A stretch of DNA of 64,000 bases, from positions 124,001 to 188,000 of the forward strand of contig NZ_SCHN01000010.1 of NCBI RefSeq assembly GCF_004120195.1. The letters are read 5' to 3'. This stretch comes from Enterovibrio baiacu (lineage in GTDB: Bacteria; Pseudomonadota; Gammaproteobacteria; Enterobacterales; Vibrionaceae). The translations under genes were made by a program, and so were the position numbers. Positions 54,486 through 61,786 of the stretch are shown here, in pieces (position 1 is the stretch's first letter; each line of letters starts with the position of its first letter). The notes beneath the pieces are model-generated. The model searched no databases. It had not been told where the DNA came from and saw only the letters and a list, made by a program, of their open reading frames with translations.

Positions 54486-54663
54486 AAAAGAGAATTAAAT
54501 TAATTGTACAGCACTTTACAGAACGCACAATAAAAAGCTGAACGTGCTGCATAAAAAGTAAGACGGCGCTCACTTTATGACAAAGCCTTGAAAAAATTCG
54601 ACAAAATTATGTGACTTTGTCATGGCGTAAAATGGCAGATTTAAAGTGTTACAGCGTCACCTT

Positions 54664-54676
54664 TTTACAATGTAAA
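54664..54676. other. parS2: parS2-like site 3, at the origin
   Basis: TTTACAATGTAAA matches TTTACANTGTAAA exactly. It lies 179 bp upstream of the parA2 start, between parA2 and the iteron region. Confidence 0.88.
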
Positions 54677-54847
54677 CCGATATTGAAGCTAAAAATTACG
54701 CACTTTCCCCGGAACAGTGATAAGAACGCGCTAAATTACGGACGTTGTCGATTCAACTAGCGATCATGCTGAAAATCACCAGTACAAAATAAATAACGTG
54801 AAAAGCTTACAGTGAAAAGGGGAGGGTAAAGCGAGTTTATCCCTTTA

Positions 54848-54877
54848 CTTGATCATCTTTCCGAAACGATGATCAAG
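54848..54877. repeat. Inverted pair of RctB-type iterons
   Basis: Plus strand CTTGATCATCTTTCCG and minus strand CTTGATCATCGTTTCGG overlap by three bases head to tail. Both contain GATC. Confidence 0.8.
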
Positions 54878-54925
54878 AGAGCGGTACTTTCTAAGATTTA
54901 CATTGCGAATCACTCCTCGCCTATC

Positions 54926-54964
54926 CTTGATCATCTTTCCAAGCCAAAACCGGATTAATGGATG
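54926..54964 (+). repeat. 39-mer-like element 1
   Basis: It begins with the iteron CTTGATCATCTTTCC and continues AAGCCAAAACCGGATTAA. The end TTTCC and GGATTAA are partly inverted. Element 2 at 55383 has the same order. A reverse iteron (CCTTGATCATTCATCC, minus strand) abuts at 54960-54975. It resembles the 39-mers through which RctB inhibits oriCII in V. cholerae. Confidence 0.65.
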
Positions 54965-55026
54965 AATGATCAAGGTGTTAATGCGCACAAAATTTCAACA
55001 CTTCATAGAATTCGACGATCCTATTA

Positions 55027-55046
55027 GCCCGAATAAATGATCAAGG
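55027..55046 (-). repeat. Single RctB-type iteron
   Basis: Minus strand CCTTGATCATTTATTCGGGC. It is in the rctA-like half of the origin region. Confidence 0.65.
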
Positions 55047-55220
55047 GAAATAACGGTGAAATGGAGAGGATAAATCGCGCCGGAACGATATTGAGTCCCG
55101 ACGAAATTACGGTACATGCCTTTTCAATACTGGATCTATGGGCTTAACTCAATGAAAAGAGGGTAAAGATGAAGCTCGAACTCATGTTCATATGACAATA
55201 TTGAAATGCAGAGACACACA

Positions 55221-55239
55221 CTTGATCATTGTTTCGGGC
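55221..55239 (+). repeat. Single RctB-type iteron
   Basis: Plus strand CTTGATCATTGTTTCGGGC. It stands alone between the two 39-mer-like elements. Confidence 0.7.
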
Positions 55240-55382
55240 ATCGGACACATATTGTGTGCCGTCTAAAATACGTTGGTTGTCGTTTCAACTTGTGTAAATG
55301 GACTGGCTTCGGCCACCAGCCTATATGTACCTTGCTGGAATAATGCGCTTTAAAGGCGGAAACATGGTCAAAAAGACGTTCT

Positions 55383-55418
55383 CTTGATCATTTATCCAAG
55401 GCCAAATACCGGATAAAA
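55383..55418 (+). repeat. 39-mer-like element 2
   Basis: CTTGATCATTTATCC followed by AAGGCCAAATACCGGATAA. TTATCC and GGATAA are an inverted pair around a 13-base centre shared with element 1. It lies about 80 bp from the DnaA box. Confidence 0.65.
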
Positions 55419-55460
55419 GCACATAAGAGGGCAGGGGAGGGCGAAGTTATTATTTTGGCT

Positions 55461-55469
55461 TGTGGATAA
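55461..55469 (-). promoter_or_regulatory. Perfect DnaA box
   Basis: Plus strand TGTGGATAA, i.e. TTATCCACA on the minus strand. It sits 15 bp before the first phased iteron, where oriCII of V. cholerae also needs DnaA. Confidence 0.9.
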
Positions 55470-55483
55470 CATGTGCAGTTGCC

Positions 55484-55617
55484 ATGATCATGCTTTTGGC
55501 GGTTCGATGATCACGTTTTCGATATTCTGATGATCATCGTTTCAGGCTTCTAATGATCATGCTTTCATGCGTTTAATGATCATCTTTCCATGTTTAACAT
55601 GATCATGCTTTCGAAAG
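55484..55617 (+). repeat. Array of six RctB iterons with 23-bp period
   Basis: ATGATCA begins at 55484, 55507, 55530, 55553, 55576 and 55599, exactly 23 bp apart. Each is followed by a T-rich tail such as TGCTTTC, TCGTTTC or TCTTTCC. All are in the same direction and all contain GATC. Two helical turns per unit place RctB on one face of the DNA. This is the core iteron array of the origin. Confidence 0.95.
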
Positions 55618-55621
55618 CGCT

Positions 55622-55750
55622 CTATTTTTAATTAACATTTATCAATCACTTATAGCATCGCGAACGGCCAGATCATAAGATCATATAATCAGTAAGATCA
55701 TACTTAATCAAAAAGATCAGTTAAAAGGGAACAATAAAAAAGATCTTTCT
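55622..55750. other. AT-rich unwinding element with ATCA repeats
   Basis: A strongly A/T-rich stretch follows the iterons. ATCA recurs at 55672, 55680, 55688, 55697, 55707 and 55716, every 8-10 bp, with two more at 55641-55648. In V. cholerae RctB binds such repeats in single-stranded form to open the origin. Confidence 0.8.
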
Positions 55751-55773
55751 TTCTTATTTTTTTTCTATTAATC

Positions 55774-55800
55774 TTCTCGGAAAGATGGCTCATTTACGGC
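55774..55800 (-). promoter_or_regulatory. Candidate rctB operator
   Basis: Minus strand GAGCCATCTTTCCGAGAAG carries the CATCTTTCCGAG tail of the iterons without the full TGATCAT core. It lies 49 bp before the rctB start. RctB represses its own promoter through a related 29-mer in V. cholerae. Confidence 0.6.
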
Positions 55801-55848
55801 CACATGTATTCTGATAACTTTACAGGCTTAACAAGGAGCTGTGGCAAG

Positions 55849-57831
55849 ATGGCCTCAAGTCCCTCGGAAAAAATTCTGATCCCCGCACCACGATCGCACA
55901 AGGATGGTCACCTTTTTGAAGTACATGCGCAATTGATCGATTGGTTACCCCAGTACGAGCATTTCCGTGGTGTCACCAAAAGTATTCTTGAATTGCTTAA
56001 CCTTATCTCACTTCGAGGCTTCGCTTCAAAAGACGGTGTCGTTTCAACCACCGAGCTTGTTGAGGCAACGGAAGGGCAATTAACCCGCGCTGCCATTCAG
56101 CAACGTTTGAGAGCGGCGGTACAGATAGGTTTGTTTACACAACAAGGTGTCCGATTCGAAGAGGGTTTGGCGGGCAAAACCATGCTGCACCGTTTTGTTA
56201 ACCCAAGTCAGTTGATCTCAGTGCTAGGCTCTGCGGGCCTGCAATCTGAAAAAACCAAGGTGATGGAAAAGCAAAAGCGTTCCAAAGCATTGGCACAAAA
56301 TCACGTCAATAAGCAGCTGCTTAGCGAGCATGGTTTGGGCATTCCACCGTCGATGCAAGATGAGAAAGATCATATCGTGATCGCGCCGACCAGTTGGGCC
56401 GGGATCATCGACCAAGCGCTTGCTCCGCCAAGAACGAAAAAGAGTTATCAAAAATCGATGGTGGCGATCAGCGGCACTAAAGCGATCATCGAAACACGAT
56501 CGTCAAAGTCGATCATGACCGTTGATGATCTGATGACCTTGTTTGCACTGTTTACGTTGACCGTGCAGTACCATGATCATCATTTGCCAAACTACGAGCT
56601 ACAGACGCAGAAAGTGGGAAATAAAACGCCCGTCTATATCACTGATATTCTGTCGTTACGTGGCAAAAAGGACAGCGGTCCAGCCCGTGATTCCATCCGT
56701 GAAAGTATCGACCGTATTGAATTTACGGACTTCCAGCTTCATGAACTGACAGGGCGCTGGTTGAGTGAAAACATGCCTGAAGGTTTTAAAAGTGATCGTT
56801 TTCGCTTTATTGCCCGCACCATCACTGCGTCGGAAGAAGCACCACGTGAAGGTGAAGATGGCGAAATTCGTATTAAGCCGAATTTGTACATCCTGGTCTG
56901 GGAACCGTCATTTTTCGAAGAATTGATGACGCGAGACTACTTTTTCTTGTTCCCACCAGAGATTTTGCGCCAGCATACCTTGGTATTCCAGCTCTATAGC
57001 CTCTTCAGAAGCCGCCTATCGCGTCGATTGGAAGATTCCATGACATTGAGCGACCTGAACCAGAAAATGGCGAGAAACATCGAATGGCGACGTTTTTCGA
57101 GTGATTTGATCAGAGAGCTGCGAAAACTGGCGAAAAAAGAAACCCAAACCGAGGATGTGTTTGCGGTGAACTTGTGGGGTTATCACTTAACCGTGTATCA
57201 ACTCGACAATGATAAGAAACACCCAGATTACCGTTTGGACATCAAATGTAATGTGGATGAGGTGATCCGTTTTTCTCGTGCTAAAACCTACAACGAAGGA
57301 AAACGATCTTTGGCACCGACCATGCCAAACCCTCTTCGCAATGAGATCATGCCGAAGCAAGACCTTGATCAGCTTTCCGAGATCATTGACGGTGAATTCG
57401 AACCAATTCAGCGTAAAGAAAAGCGGGGAGGACGCTTAGGGCGCCGCGTTAAGCTGCGTAAGCACCTGGTTGAGATCAATGCTGATGAACTGACGATCAC
57501 CTTGTCGAAGTACACCTCCCCCGAGGCGATGCAGCGCAGTATTACGGCATTGTCAGCCATGACAGGGCACCCTGCGGCGACCATTACTGAAGAATGTCAA
57601 AGCTACATGGACAAATTGGATTGGTTACGTGTGGATGGCGAAATCATGTCATACGAAACCTTGAGCCGCACGATCGAGTTTTACAACAGCCAAAACGAAG
57701 CGGGGCATTTGTCGATCGAGCGCTTAATCTCAGGCTTGGCCGTACGTCGTAAGGTATGTCGTCAGGTATTTGATGGCCATTTAGATGGCACCGTGTTGGC
57801 CGTTTTAGACGAAGTGGCTGCCGGAGGATAA
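55849..57831 (+). CDS. rctB: Chromosome II replication initiator RctB
   Basis: This 660-residue initiator binds iterons and 39-mers and starts chromosome II replication. It keeps RctB family sequence throughout: HKDGHLFEV, GVTKSILELLNLISLRGFAS, LTRAAIQQRLRAAV, WAGIIDQALAPPRTKKSYQK, KKDSGPARDSIRESIDRIEF, SFFEELMTRDYFFLFPPEIL and KHLVEINADELTITLS. ATG 55849 (MASSPSEKILIP) follows AAGGAG; the frame is open from ATG 55804 but that start has no ribosome site and would overlap the operator region. Length agrees with V. cholerae RctB (658). It contains an iteron-like sequence at 57364-57381. Confidence 0.96.
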   Translation: MASSPSEKILIPAPRSHKDGHLFEVHAQLIDWLPQYEHFRGVTKSILELLNLISLRGFASKDGVVSTTELVEATEGQLTRAAIQQRLRAAVQIGLFTQQGVRFEEGLAGKTMLHRFVNPSQLISVLGSAGLQSEKTKVMEKQKRSKALAQNHVNKQLLSEHGLGIPPSMQDEKDHIVIAPTSWAGIIDQALAPPRTKKSYQKSMVAISGTKAIIETRSSKSIMTVDDLMTLFALFTLTVQYHDHHLPNYELQTQKVGNKTPVYITDILSLRGKKDSGPARDSIRESIDRIEFTDFQLHELTGRWLSENMPEGFKSDRFRFIARTITASEEAPREGEDGEIRIKPNLYILVWEPSFFEELMTRDYFFLFPPEILRQHTLVFQLYSLFRSRLSRRLEDSMTLSDLNQKMARNIEWRRFSSDLIRELRKLAKKETQTEDVFAVNLWGYHLTVYQLDNDKKHPDYRLDIKCNVDEVIRFSRAKTYNEGKRSLAPTMPNPLRNEIMPKQDLDQLSEIIDGEFEPIQRKEKRGGRLGRRVKLRKHLVEINADELTITLSKYTSPEAMQRSITALSAMTGHPAATITEECQSYMDKLDWLRVDGEIMSYETLSRTIEFYNSQNEAGHLSIERLISGLAVRRKVCRQVFDGHLDGTVLAVLDEVAAGG

Positions 57832-57895
57832 GACAAAAGGGTTAGATAAAATGACCAAGCGTTGACAAAACGCTGACATGTGCGCACGGCCAGCC

Positions 57896-58003
57896 TACTA
57901 GGATTATTAGCGAATAGATACCTTTGTCCTATTGGCATCCGGGCTCCCACCCGATGCACATTTTGCTAACCCTTTCACGAGCCTACTCCGGCTCGTTTTT
58001 TTT
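57896..58003 (+). ncRNA. Structured 3' UTR of rctB or small RNA
   Basis: Three hairpins follow one another: AATAG/CTATT (57912-57933), GCATC-GGG/CCC-GATGC (57935-57957, one bulge) and the terminator CGAGCC/GGCTCG with eight T's (57978-58003). CTGACA (57873) and TACTAG (57896) are 17 bp apart and could be a weak promoter. It may simply be the rctB 3' end. Confidence 0.35.
57978..58003 (+). terminator. Rho-independent terminator downstream of rctB
   Basis: CGAGCC and GGCTCG pair around TACTCC and are followed by eight T's. Confidence 0.88.
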
Positions 58004-58301
58004 GCCTGTCATTCAGGAATGCTGCCTAAATAGCTGTTCAAATTTCAGTCGAATTCACTACTGATAAATTAATTTTTAAGCGAGTGATCCAGCTCTCATC
58101 GATATATTGCAAATATGTTAATGCGGTGATAGCGTTTCATTCTGAGTCGCAGATATCGACTTGCCGCCCACGTGGCAAAGCGCACGCAATATCTACCACC
58201 CTAAAAATTCAAGAATTTGGTTGTCACCCCGGAAGGGATGTGTGCTGTGAGTGGGCCGCTGCGTGCGTATTTTCACCGGTCAATGATCCTTAAGGAACAC
58301 T

Positions 58302-58673
58302 GTGGCATCCATGGTCCCGTCAGCCGCTGACATTAAAAATTTCAAGCGGTTAGCTAAACAACAAAAGCGTCTCTTGCATTGTTCTCATATGCAGGCGTTG
58401 GAGTGTGTTGCGCGTCAGCACGGGTACGACAGTTGGCATCAAGTGCTCAAAATCGCCGATCAAGGGATTTTGTTTCATGTGCCTGATGACACCCCTAATG
58501 CACAACGTGTTCTGCTTGATAACCCCCTATACTCGTCCGTTCCGGTCGGGTGGTTGATCGGTCGAAAGCCCTACCCAGACTTTGCTCTCCGCCAAGGCGA
58601 CAGTGCTTCACCAGACAAGATGACTGAGCTGGAAGTACCATCTTCTCGTTGGCAAGCGGAAAAGAAAGGGTAA
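58302..58673 (+). CDS. Small protein with a glyoxalase-superfamily-type N-terminal helix pair
   Basis: This 123-residue protein is read from GTG 58302, five bases after AAGGA; ATG 58311 is poorly spaced. Residues 10-55 (FKRLAKQQKRLLHCSHMQAL, ECVARQHGYDSWHQVL) resemble a short domain seen in glyoxalase-superfamily and plasmid proteins (ALE-x-VAR-x2-G-x3-W). The C-terminal half is unlike anything I recognise. It sits between rctB and the alpha-glucoside importer, and no ribosome-linked coupling to either is seen. Function unknown. Confidence 0.6.
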   Translation: MASMVPSAADIKNFKRLAKQQKRLLHCSHMQALECVARQHGYDSWHQVLKIADQGILFHVPDDTPNAQRVLLDNPLYSSVPVGWLIGRKPYPDFALRQGDSASPDKMTELEVPSSRWQAEKKG

Positions 58674-58702
58674 CGCCGGGATGACCCGACAGGGAGTTAT
58701 CC

Positions 58703-59965
58703 ATGAAACGTTCGATCTTCGGAGCTGTTGTTGCTTCAACTTTTTTGAGCTTTAGTGCGCAAGCGGAAACAGTTTCTATCTCATGTGGTGCGGTTGGGCA
58801 GGAGCTTGAACTGTGTCAACAAGGTGTTGCTGCGTGGGAAAAGGAAACTGGCCACACCGCTAAAATCGTCACAACCCCTAACTCGACCACTGAACGTCTT
58901 GCGCTCTATCAGCAGCTTCTTGCTGCGGGTGCCAAAGACATCGACGTCTTCCAAATTGATGTGATTTGGCCAGGTATTCTGGGTAATCACTTTATCGATC
59001 TAACCGAATACACCAATGGCGCACAAGACGCGCACTTCCCTGCCATCGTGGCGAATAACACAGTGCGAGATCGCTTTGTCGCCATGCCTTGGTTCACCGA
59101 TGCTGGTGTACTGTATTACCGCACTGATCTGCTCGAAAAGTATGGCGAAACGCCGCCTGTTACTTGGGAACAACTGACTACTACGGCCGAAAAAGTGATG
59201 AGCGGCGAGCGTGAAGCGGGCAATGACAAAATGTGGGGCTTTGTATGGCAAGGCCGTGCTTATGAAGGGTTGACCTGTGATGCCCTTGAGTGGGTAGCGT
59301 CTTATAACGGTGGCACCATTGTTGATGAGAAAGGCAAGATCACCATCAACAACGACAGTGCGAAACAAGCACTCACCACGGCGGCAGGGTGGGTTGATAC
59401 CATTTCCCCTCCAGGCGTATTGAACTACGGCGAAGAAGAAGCGCGTGGTGTGTTCCAAACCGGTAACGCTGTGTTCATGCGTAATTGGCCGTATGCATGG
59501 TCGCTGGGCAACAGCGAAGACTCCCCTGTGAAAGGCAAGATCGGTGTTGTTGCACTGCCAAAAGGCGGTGAAGACGGCAGCCATGCTGGCACCTTGGGAG
59601 GGTGGCAGCTTGCTGTGTCCAAATATTCTGAAAACCCTGACGTGGCTGCAAGCCTCGTGACTTACCTCACCTCTTTTGAAGAGCAAAAGCGCCGCGCAAT
59701 CGTAGGTTCTTATAACCCAACCATTGAAGCGCTTTACCAAGACGAAGAAGTCCTGACCGCAGTGCCATTCTTTGGCAGCTTGTACACCACCTTTGCAAAC
59801 GGCACACCGCGTCCGTCGTCTGCAACGGGAGCGAAGTACAACCAAGTGTCAAACGCATTCTGGAACGCCACGCATGGCGTGTTGTCAGGGCGTACGGATG
59901 CCGATGCGGCTTTGACCAAACTGCAGAAAGATCTGAAGCGCATTAGCCGCGGCGGTCGCTGGTAA
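58703..59965 (+). CDS. Alpha-glucoside ABC transporter, periplasmic binding protein
   Basis: This 420-residue family 1 solute-binding protein has a signal peptide (MKRSIFGAVVASTFLSFSAQA). It resembles AglE/ThuE-type proteins for maltose, trehalose, sucrose or other alpha-glucosides, e.g. DVFQIDVIWPGILGNHFIDL and NAVFMRNWPYAWSL. An AGGGAG site precedes the ATG. It is the first gene of the operon with two permeases, a GH13 alpha-glucosidase and an ATPase. The hydrolase suggests that the sugar is cut after uptake. Confidence 0.88.
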   Translation: MKRSIFGAVVASTFLSFSAQAETVSISCGAVGQELELCQQGVAAWEKETGHTAKIVTTPNSTTERLALYQQLLAAGAKDIDVFQIDVIWPGILGNHFIDLTEYTNGAQDAHFPAIVANNTVRDRFVAMPWFTDAGVLYYRTDLLEKYGETPPVTWEQLTTTAEKVMSGEREAGNDKMWGFVWQGRAYEGLTCDALEWVASYNGGTIVDEKGKITINNDSAKQALTTAAGWVDTISPPGVLNYGEEEARGVFQTGNAVFMRNWPYAWSLGNSEDSPVKGKIGVVALPKGGEDGSHAGTLGGWQLAVSKYSENPDVAASLVTYLTSFEEQKRRAIVGSYNPTIEALYQDEEVLTAVPFFGSLYTTFANGTPRPSSATGAKYNQVSNAFWNATHGVLSGRTDADAALTKLQKDLKRISRGGRW

Positions 59966-59977
59966 TTCTTCGTTATA

Positions 59978-60006
59978 GCCATCAAACGCGCTGAGCGTTT
60001 GATGGC
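59978..60006 (+). terminator. Intergenic stem-loop after the binding-protein gene
   Basis: GCCATCAAACGC and GCGTTTGATGGC form a perfect 12-bp stem with a GCTGA loop. No T-run follows. Position and form match the hairpin at 1916-1937. Confidence 0.75.
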
Positions 60007-60026
60007 GCTATTCAAAAGGACATTAT

Positions 60027-60947
60027 ATGGAACAGACCAGCGCACTCACGCGAAAACGCGTACGCGCCGCCTGGTGGTTTCTAGCGCCAATGCTCATTAC
60101 GCTCGCTATGGTGGCAGGCTGGCCATTGCTAAGAACGTTTTGGTTCAGTTTGACCAACGCGACTTTGGATGGCAGCGGCGTTGCTGAATTTATTGGTTTT
60201 GATAACTACCTGATTTACGAAGACGGCGAATTTTACGGCATCTTGGTTGATCCGACATGGTGGCAAGCGGTGTGGAACACCCTCTACTTTGCCATTGTCT
60301 CTGTCAGCTTGGAGACCATGCTAGGCATCATTGTGGCGCTCGTGCTCAACACCAAGTTCAAAGGACAAGGGTTGGTGCGTGCGGCAGTGTTGGTGCCGTG
60401 GGCGATCCCTACCATCGTCTCCGCCAAAATGTGGGGGTGGATGCTGCACGATCAATTCGGGATCGTGAACGACTTCCTCATGACCCTGGGCTTGATCGCC
60501 GCACCGCTTGCTTGGACTGCTGACAGTGATCTCTCTCTGAACGTGGTGATTGCGGTGGATGTGTGGAAAACCACGCCGTTCATGGCGCTGCTTATCCTCG
60601 CTGCGCTGCAAATGCTGCCGTCTGACTGCTACGAAGCCGCCAAAATCGATGGCATTCATCCGCTTAAAGTGTTCTTCAAAGTCACATTGCCACTCATCAT
60701 GCCAGCCGTGATGGTTGCCGTGGTCTTCCGTGCCTTGGATGCGTTGCGGGTGTTTGATTTGATCTATGTGCTCACACCGTCCAATGAACAAACCATGTCG
60801 ATGTCGATTTACGCGCGGCAAAACTTGGTGGATTTCCAAGACGTGGGTTACGGCTCCGCGGCCTCAACGCTTCTCTTCCTAATCGTTGCACTGTGCACCA
60901 TTGCGTATTTGTACGTTGGGCGCAAAAGCATGAATGAGGGCTCTTAA
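60027..60947 (+). CDS. Alpha-glucoside ABC transporter permease 1 (MalF-like)
   Basis: This 306-residue permease has six membrane segments. The EAA loop is [20 protein letters not shown] around residue 205. It starts with AGGACATTAT before ATG 60027. It is the AglF-type partner of the next permease. Its TAA is one base before the next start. Confidence 0.9.
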   Translation: MEQTSALTRKRVRAAWWFLAPMLITLAMVAGWPLLRTFWFSLTNATLDGSGVAEFIGFDNYLIYEDGEFYGILVDPTWWQAVWNTLYFAIVSVSLETMLGIIVALVLNTKFKGQGLVRAAVLVPWAIPTIVSAKMWGWMLHDQFGIVNDFLMTLGLIAAPLAWTADSDLSLNVVIAVDVWKTTPFMALLILAALQMLPSDCYEAAKIDGIHPLKVFFKVTLPLIMPAVMVAVVFRALDALRVFDLIYVLTPSNEQTMSMSIYARQNLVDFQDVGYGSAASTLLFLIVALCTIAYLYVGRKSMNEGS

Positions 60948-60948
60948 T

Positions 60949-61779
60949 ATGTCGAAGAAATGGTATTGGCAAGTCGGGTTCTACCTCTTGGTTGCAGCCA
61001 TTGTGCTGTTCTCCGTCTTCCCGTTTTATTACGCCATTGTCACCTCATTCAAGTCAGGATCTGCCTTGTTTGAAGTGGAATACTTCCCGTCTGTGTTTGA
61101 CTGGGCGAACTACGCCAACGTCTTCTCTGGCGGCACGTTTGGGCGAAATCTACTGAACTCAGTCATGGTGTCGACCGTGGTGGTGGCGATCTCCTTGTTG
61201 CTGGGTGTGACGGCGTCTTACGCGCTAGGCCGCATTCGCTTCCGTGGTCGAAACGTCGTATTGATGACCATTCTAGGGGTCTCGATGTTCCCGCAGGTGG
61301 CCGTGTTGTCAGGCTTGTTTGAGCTTATCCGTGCGATGGGGCTGTATAACTCCATGCCGGGGTTGGCACTGGCTTACATGATCTTCACCTTGCCGTTCAC
61401 TGTGTGGGTGCTCACCACGTTCATGCAGCAATTGCCGCTTGAACTTGAAGAAGCCGCCATCGTTGATGGTGCGACGCCGTGGCAGATTATCGTCAAAGTA
61501 TTGATGCCGCTGTTGTGGCCAGCACTGGTCACTACGGGCCTGTTGGCGTTTATCGCGGCGTGGAACGAATTCTTGTTCGCGCTCACTTTCACACTCACCA
61601 ACGAACAGCGCACCGTGCCTGTCGCCATCGCGCTTATTTCGGGTGCGGGTCAGTACGAATTGCCGTGGGGCACCATCATGGCAGCTTCCGTTATCGTGAC
61701 CGTTCCACTCATCGTCATGGTGTTGGTGTTCCAACGACGCATTGTATCTGGCCTCACCGCAGGCGCAGTTAAGGGATAA
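60949..61779 (+). CDS. Alpha-glucoside ABC transporter permease 2 (MalG-like)
   Basis: This 276-residue permease starts at ATG 60949 ([14 protein letters not shown]) behind GAGGG; an in-frame start at 60934 inside the previous gene is less likely. The EAA loop is [20 protein letters not shown] around residue 172. It ends with the family tail [14 protein letters not shown]. It lies seven bases before the glucosidase gene. Confidence 0.9.
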   Translation: MSKKWYWQVGFYLLVAAIVLFSVFPFYYAIVTSFKSGSALFEVEYFPSVFDWANYANVFSGGTFGRNLLNSVMVSTVVVAISLLLGVTASYALGRIRFRGRNVVLMTILGVSMFPQVAVLSGLFELIRAMGLYNSMPGLALAYMIFTLPFTVWVLTTFMQQLPLELEEAAIVDGATPWQIIVKVLMPLLWPALVTTGLLAFIAAWNEFLFALTFTLTNEQRTVPVAIALISGAGQYELPWGTIMAASVIVTVPLIVMVLVFQRRIVSGLTAGAVKG

Positions 61780-61786
61780 ATAAAAC

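Larger units (their letters stand above)
54486..55848. other. oriCII: Chromosome II replication origin (oriCII) with rctA-like control region
   Basis: About 1.36 kb of non-coding DNA between parA2 and rctB. The left half (54664-55418) is the negative-control, rctA-like side with a parS2 site, 39-mer-like elements and iterons in both orientations. The right half (55461-55800) is the likely minimal origin: a DnaA box, six phased iterons, an AT-rich unwinding element with ATCA repeats, and the rctB operator. Iterons contain Dam GATC sites, as needed for methylation-dependent RctB binding in V. cholerae. The layout matches V. cholerae oriCII. Confidence 0.93.
57832..58301. other. Intergenic region after rctB
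   Basis: 470 bp with the structured 3' region and terminator listed separately (to 58003). Beyond 58003 an open frame of 69 codons (58084-58293) has no supporting features. The last 10 bases hold the AAGGA ribosome site of the next gene. Confidence 0.4.

Noticed and set aside
54880-54905. TTTACATTGCGAA as a further parS2 site
   Set aside because: Only the left half fits TTTACANTGTAAA; the right half has two mismatches.
55484-55617. Regular 23-bp repeats that could suggest a CRISPR array
   Set aside because: Repeat core is only about 8-13 bp, spacers are too short, and the context (rctB, DnaA box, par genes) shows origin iterons.
56569-56584. TGATCATCATTTG in rctB resembling an iteron
   Set aside because: The T-rich tail does not match and the bases encode a conserved RctB segment (YHDHHL); likely coincidence.
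58084-58293. 69-codon open frame after rctB
   Set aside because: No ribosome site, no similarity that I recognise, and it ends within the ribosome-site region of the next gene.
59000-59845. 281-codon open frame on the minus strand
   Set aside because: Antisense to the alpha-glucoside binding-protein gene; its composition is that of a reverse shadow.
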